Source: Daphnia pulex (Eukaryota; Arthropoda; Branchiopoda; Diplostraca; Daphniidae). Taken from it: DNA of 64,000 nucleotides. Below, piece by piece: positions 62,634 to 64,000 of the stretch (positions are counted from its first letter, which is position 1; each line of letters starts with the position of its first letter). Location of the stretch: the NCBI RefSeq assembly GCF_021134715.1, contig NC_060021.1, positions 6,448,001-6,512,000 of the forward strand, written 5' to 3'. Under the pieces are notes generated by a model that saw nothing but the letters and a program-made list of their open reading frames with translations, was not told where the DNA came from and searched no databases. The translations under genes and the position numbers were made by a program.

Positions 62634-64000
62634 TTAAACGGTGGGTTTAGACTTCGATCGTTTCTTTTTTCCTTTCTTGTTCGGCTCGGCGAGTTCCGAA
62701 TCCAAGTCGGCAGACAACGATAGACTGACGTTCAAGGGATTCAGTTCCCGTTCTGAGAAAAAATACTTGCGTAATTCAGCATCTGGCAAATCGTTTTCAT
62801 TCAAATCGGGCGCATCCAAGATCGCTTCTTCTTCCGCGGTTAGTTCTTCCGATAAAAAAATTGAAAAAATAAAAACATTATAACCAAGGCGTAGGATAAA
62901 AGAGACAATTTCAAAAAAGAGAAGTTAAAACAATATAAACCTCTTGGTATAACAGGTGCAGTGATGGGCTCATTGATCCTTGCCGTCTCTTCTTCCTGGT
63001 ACAACGCTTCAATAGCAATATCTTGGAATTGAAAGATTTGCTCCAGATACTTGGGTATGTCGTTAGTGCATTTACCCTCTTTCTCAATCCAAGTCATGTG
63101 TTGGAAGAGCGGTAACAATTCCTTCGAAATTTGTAAGACACTCCTTTTGATGTGGTTGGCAGTTCCATCGCCGATGTCAAGGTTAGTTAACGTCAAATAC
63201 TTCTGAAAATAGCCTTTCTTATTTGGTTCGATGAGTTCTTTGAATGGCACTTCGCTGTTGAAGTTCTTGTCATAATAATGACATGATTGCCATGCTAGGA
63301 AGCCTGCGGCGATGGTGATGATGCGACGGTCGAAACTTTGCTTGGTCCGCCGATCAAAAATTGAAACGATGTTGTTTGTGATGTTGTAGACCCGTTCAGT
63401 TATTTCCACAGACGACTTGAAAGGATCGTGGATTCTAAGGCTGGGTAGAACTGAACGGGCATGGTGGAGAACTACAGGGATGGATCTTGAACTTCCAGCT
63501 TCACATGTGGTTGTTGATTTGTTTGTGAGTTGAGGCGGTTCAGGCAACTCTTTGAGGTACCTTTCTAGTTTTTTCAGAGTAGCGCCAAGTTGATAATGAG
63601 TAACCGGAGGGGTTACATTTAGAACAGGTGCAATTTGCTTGATGGAAATGCCCTTCTCTTTTCGATATACAAAGATGAAGACAGCAGCTGCCGCTGTTGT
63701 AAGGTTGCGACGTCCTTTGAGATCTTGAAAAATATCCAGCATATGGTTTTTTAGGTGTTCAGCATTAAATGCCCTGCAGAGTGTTTCGATGGTATCTACT
63801 CCTTCTTCTCTTCCCAGGAAGATGGAAGCCTTGGAAGATAAAACCTGCTTTCCCTGGACCCGTGCTCCAGAAACCACAGACTTGGGCCTGAAAAATTTGT
63901 AAATGTAGTCATCTAAAATTCAAGGAAATCTGGGTTTTTACCTCTCTTCTTCTTCAGACTCTTCGGACTCTTTAACAACTTTAAGTGCCTCAGCTTTTCC
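62634..64000 (-). CDS. Unfamiliar protein with possible TFIIB/BRF-like cyclin fold (copy C), 5' part outside the window
   Basis: Exons 62634-62845 and 62941-63887, and part of a third from 63942, correspond one to one with exons 6, 5 and 4 of the gene at 42271-44452. The large-exon protein is identical to copy A throughout, and the C-terminal acidic motif and Lys/Arg tail are the same. The window ends inside the exon carrying the second repeated unit, so the start lies beyond 64000. No lesions are seen. Function and family uncertainty are as for copy A. Confidence 0.7.

Larger units (their letters stand above)
57926..64000 (-). repeat. Segmental duplication copy C (runs off the window)
   Basis: Nearly identical to copy A from 57926 onward. 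The 345-residue open frame of the large cyclin-like exon has the same protein in both. Here the unc80 exons continue without a break into the rest of unc80, so C (or its locus) is the likely source of the unc80 exons found in A. Confidence 0.92.

Overview
The window looks like nuclear DNA of a branchiopod crustacean, most likely Daphnia or a close relative. Genes carry many short GT-AG introns (down to about 60 nt), intergenic DNA is dense in CA/GT, CT and trinucleotide microsatellites, and the products are animal proteins: an opsin, WASH and Rap signalling factors, a mitochondrial dehydrogenase and an NALCN-channel partner. Species cannot be fixed from the sequence alone. All gene models were spliced by hand from GT-AG sites, reading phase and remembered family sequences; no search was run, and exon edges may be off by a base or two.

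Left part, 1-37.5 kb, is single copy. A nine-exon neuropsin-like opsin (2699-10127, +) is followed by WASHC2/FAM21 (11261-15007, +), which converges tail to tail on BCKDHA (15383-17232, -). About 10 kb of microsatellite-rich noncoding DNA (17.2-27.4 kb) leads into a nine-exon SIPA1L-type RapGAP/PDZ gene (27435-35829, +). A CA/TG inverted repeat lies in the presumed 3' UTR. A small three-exon gene of unknown function (36856-37445, -) sits against the duplicated region.

Right part, 37.5-64 kb, is a rearranged locus. A module is present three times on the minus strand. Each copy has a Tyr/Thr/Glu/Ala/Pro repeat gene (dead in all copies) and a gene for an unfamiliar protein with a possible TFIIB/BRF-like cyclin fold. 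Copies A (37535-44452) and C (57926 to the window end) are nearly identical and also carry 5' exons of unc80. Copy B (50533-53412) is older and more diverged. The main unc80 segment (53413-59092, -) lies between copies C and B and runs into copy B, so its C-terminal coding part is replaced in frame by the cyclin-like exon. The unc80 segment also has a one-base frameshift, an internal missing stretch and a 5' end that simply stops. Between copies A and B lies about 6 kb of mostly noncoding DNA with a tRNA-derived SINE.

The left-hand genes are separate housekeeping and signalling genes with no sign of working together. The most unusual material is the triplicated cyclin-like gene with its internally repeated exons, and the unc80 chimera. 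Whether the rearrangement is biological or partly an assembly artefact (unmerged haplotypes, indel errors) cannot be decided from the sequence.
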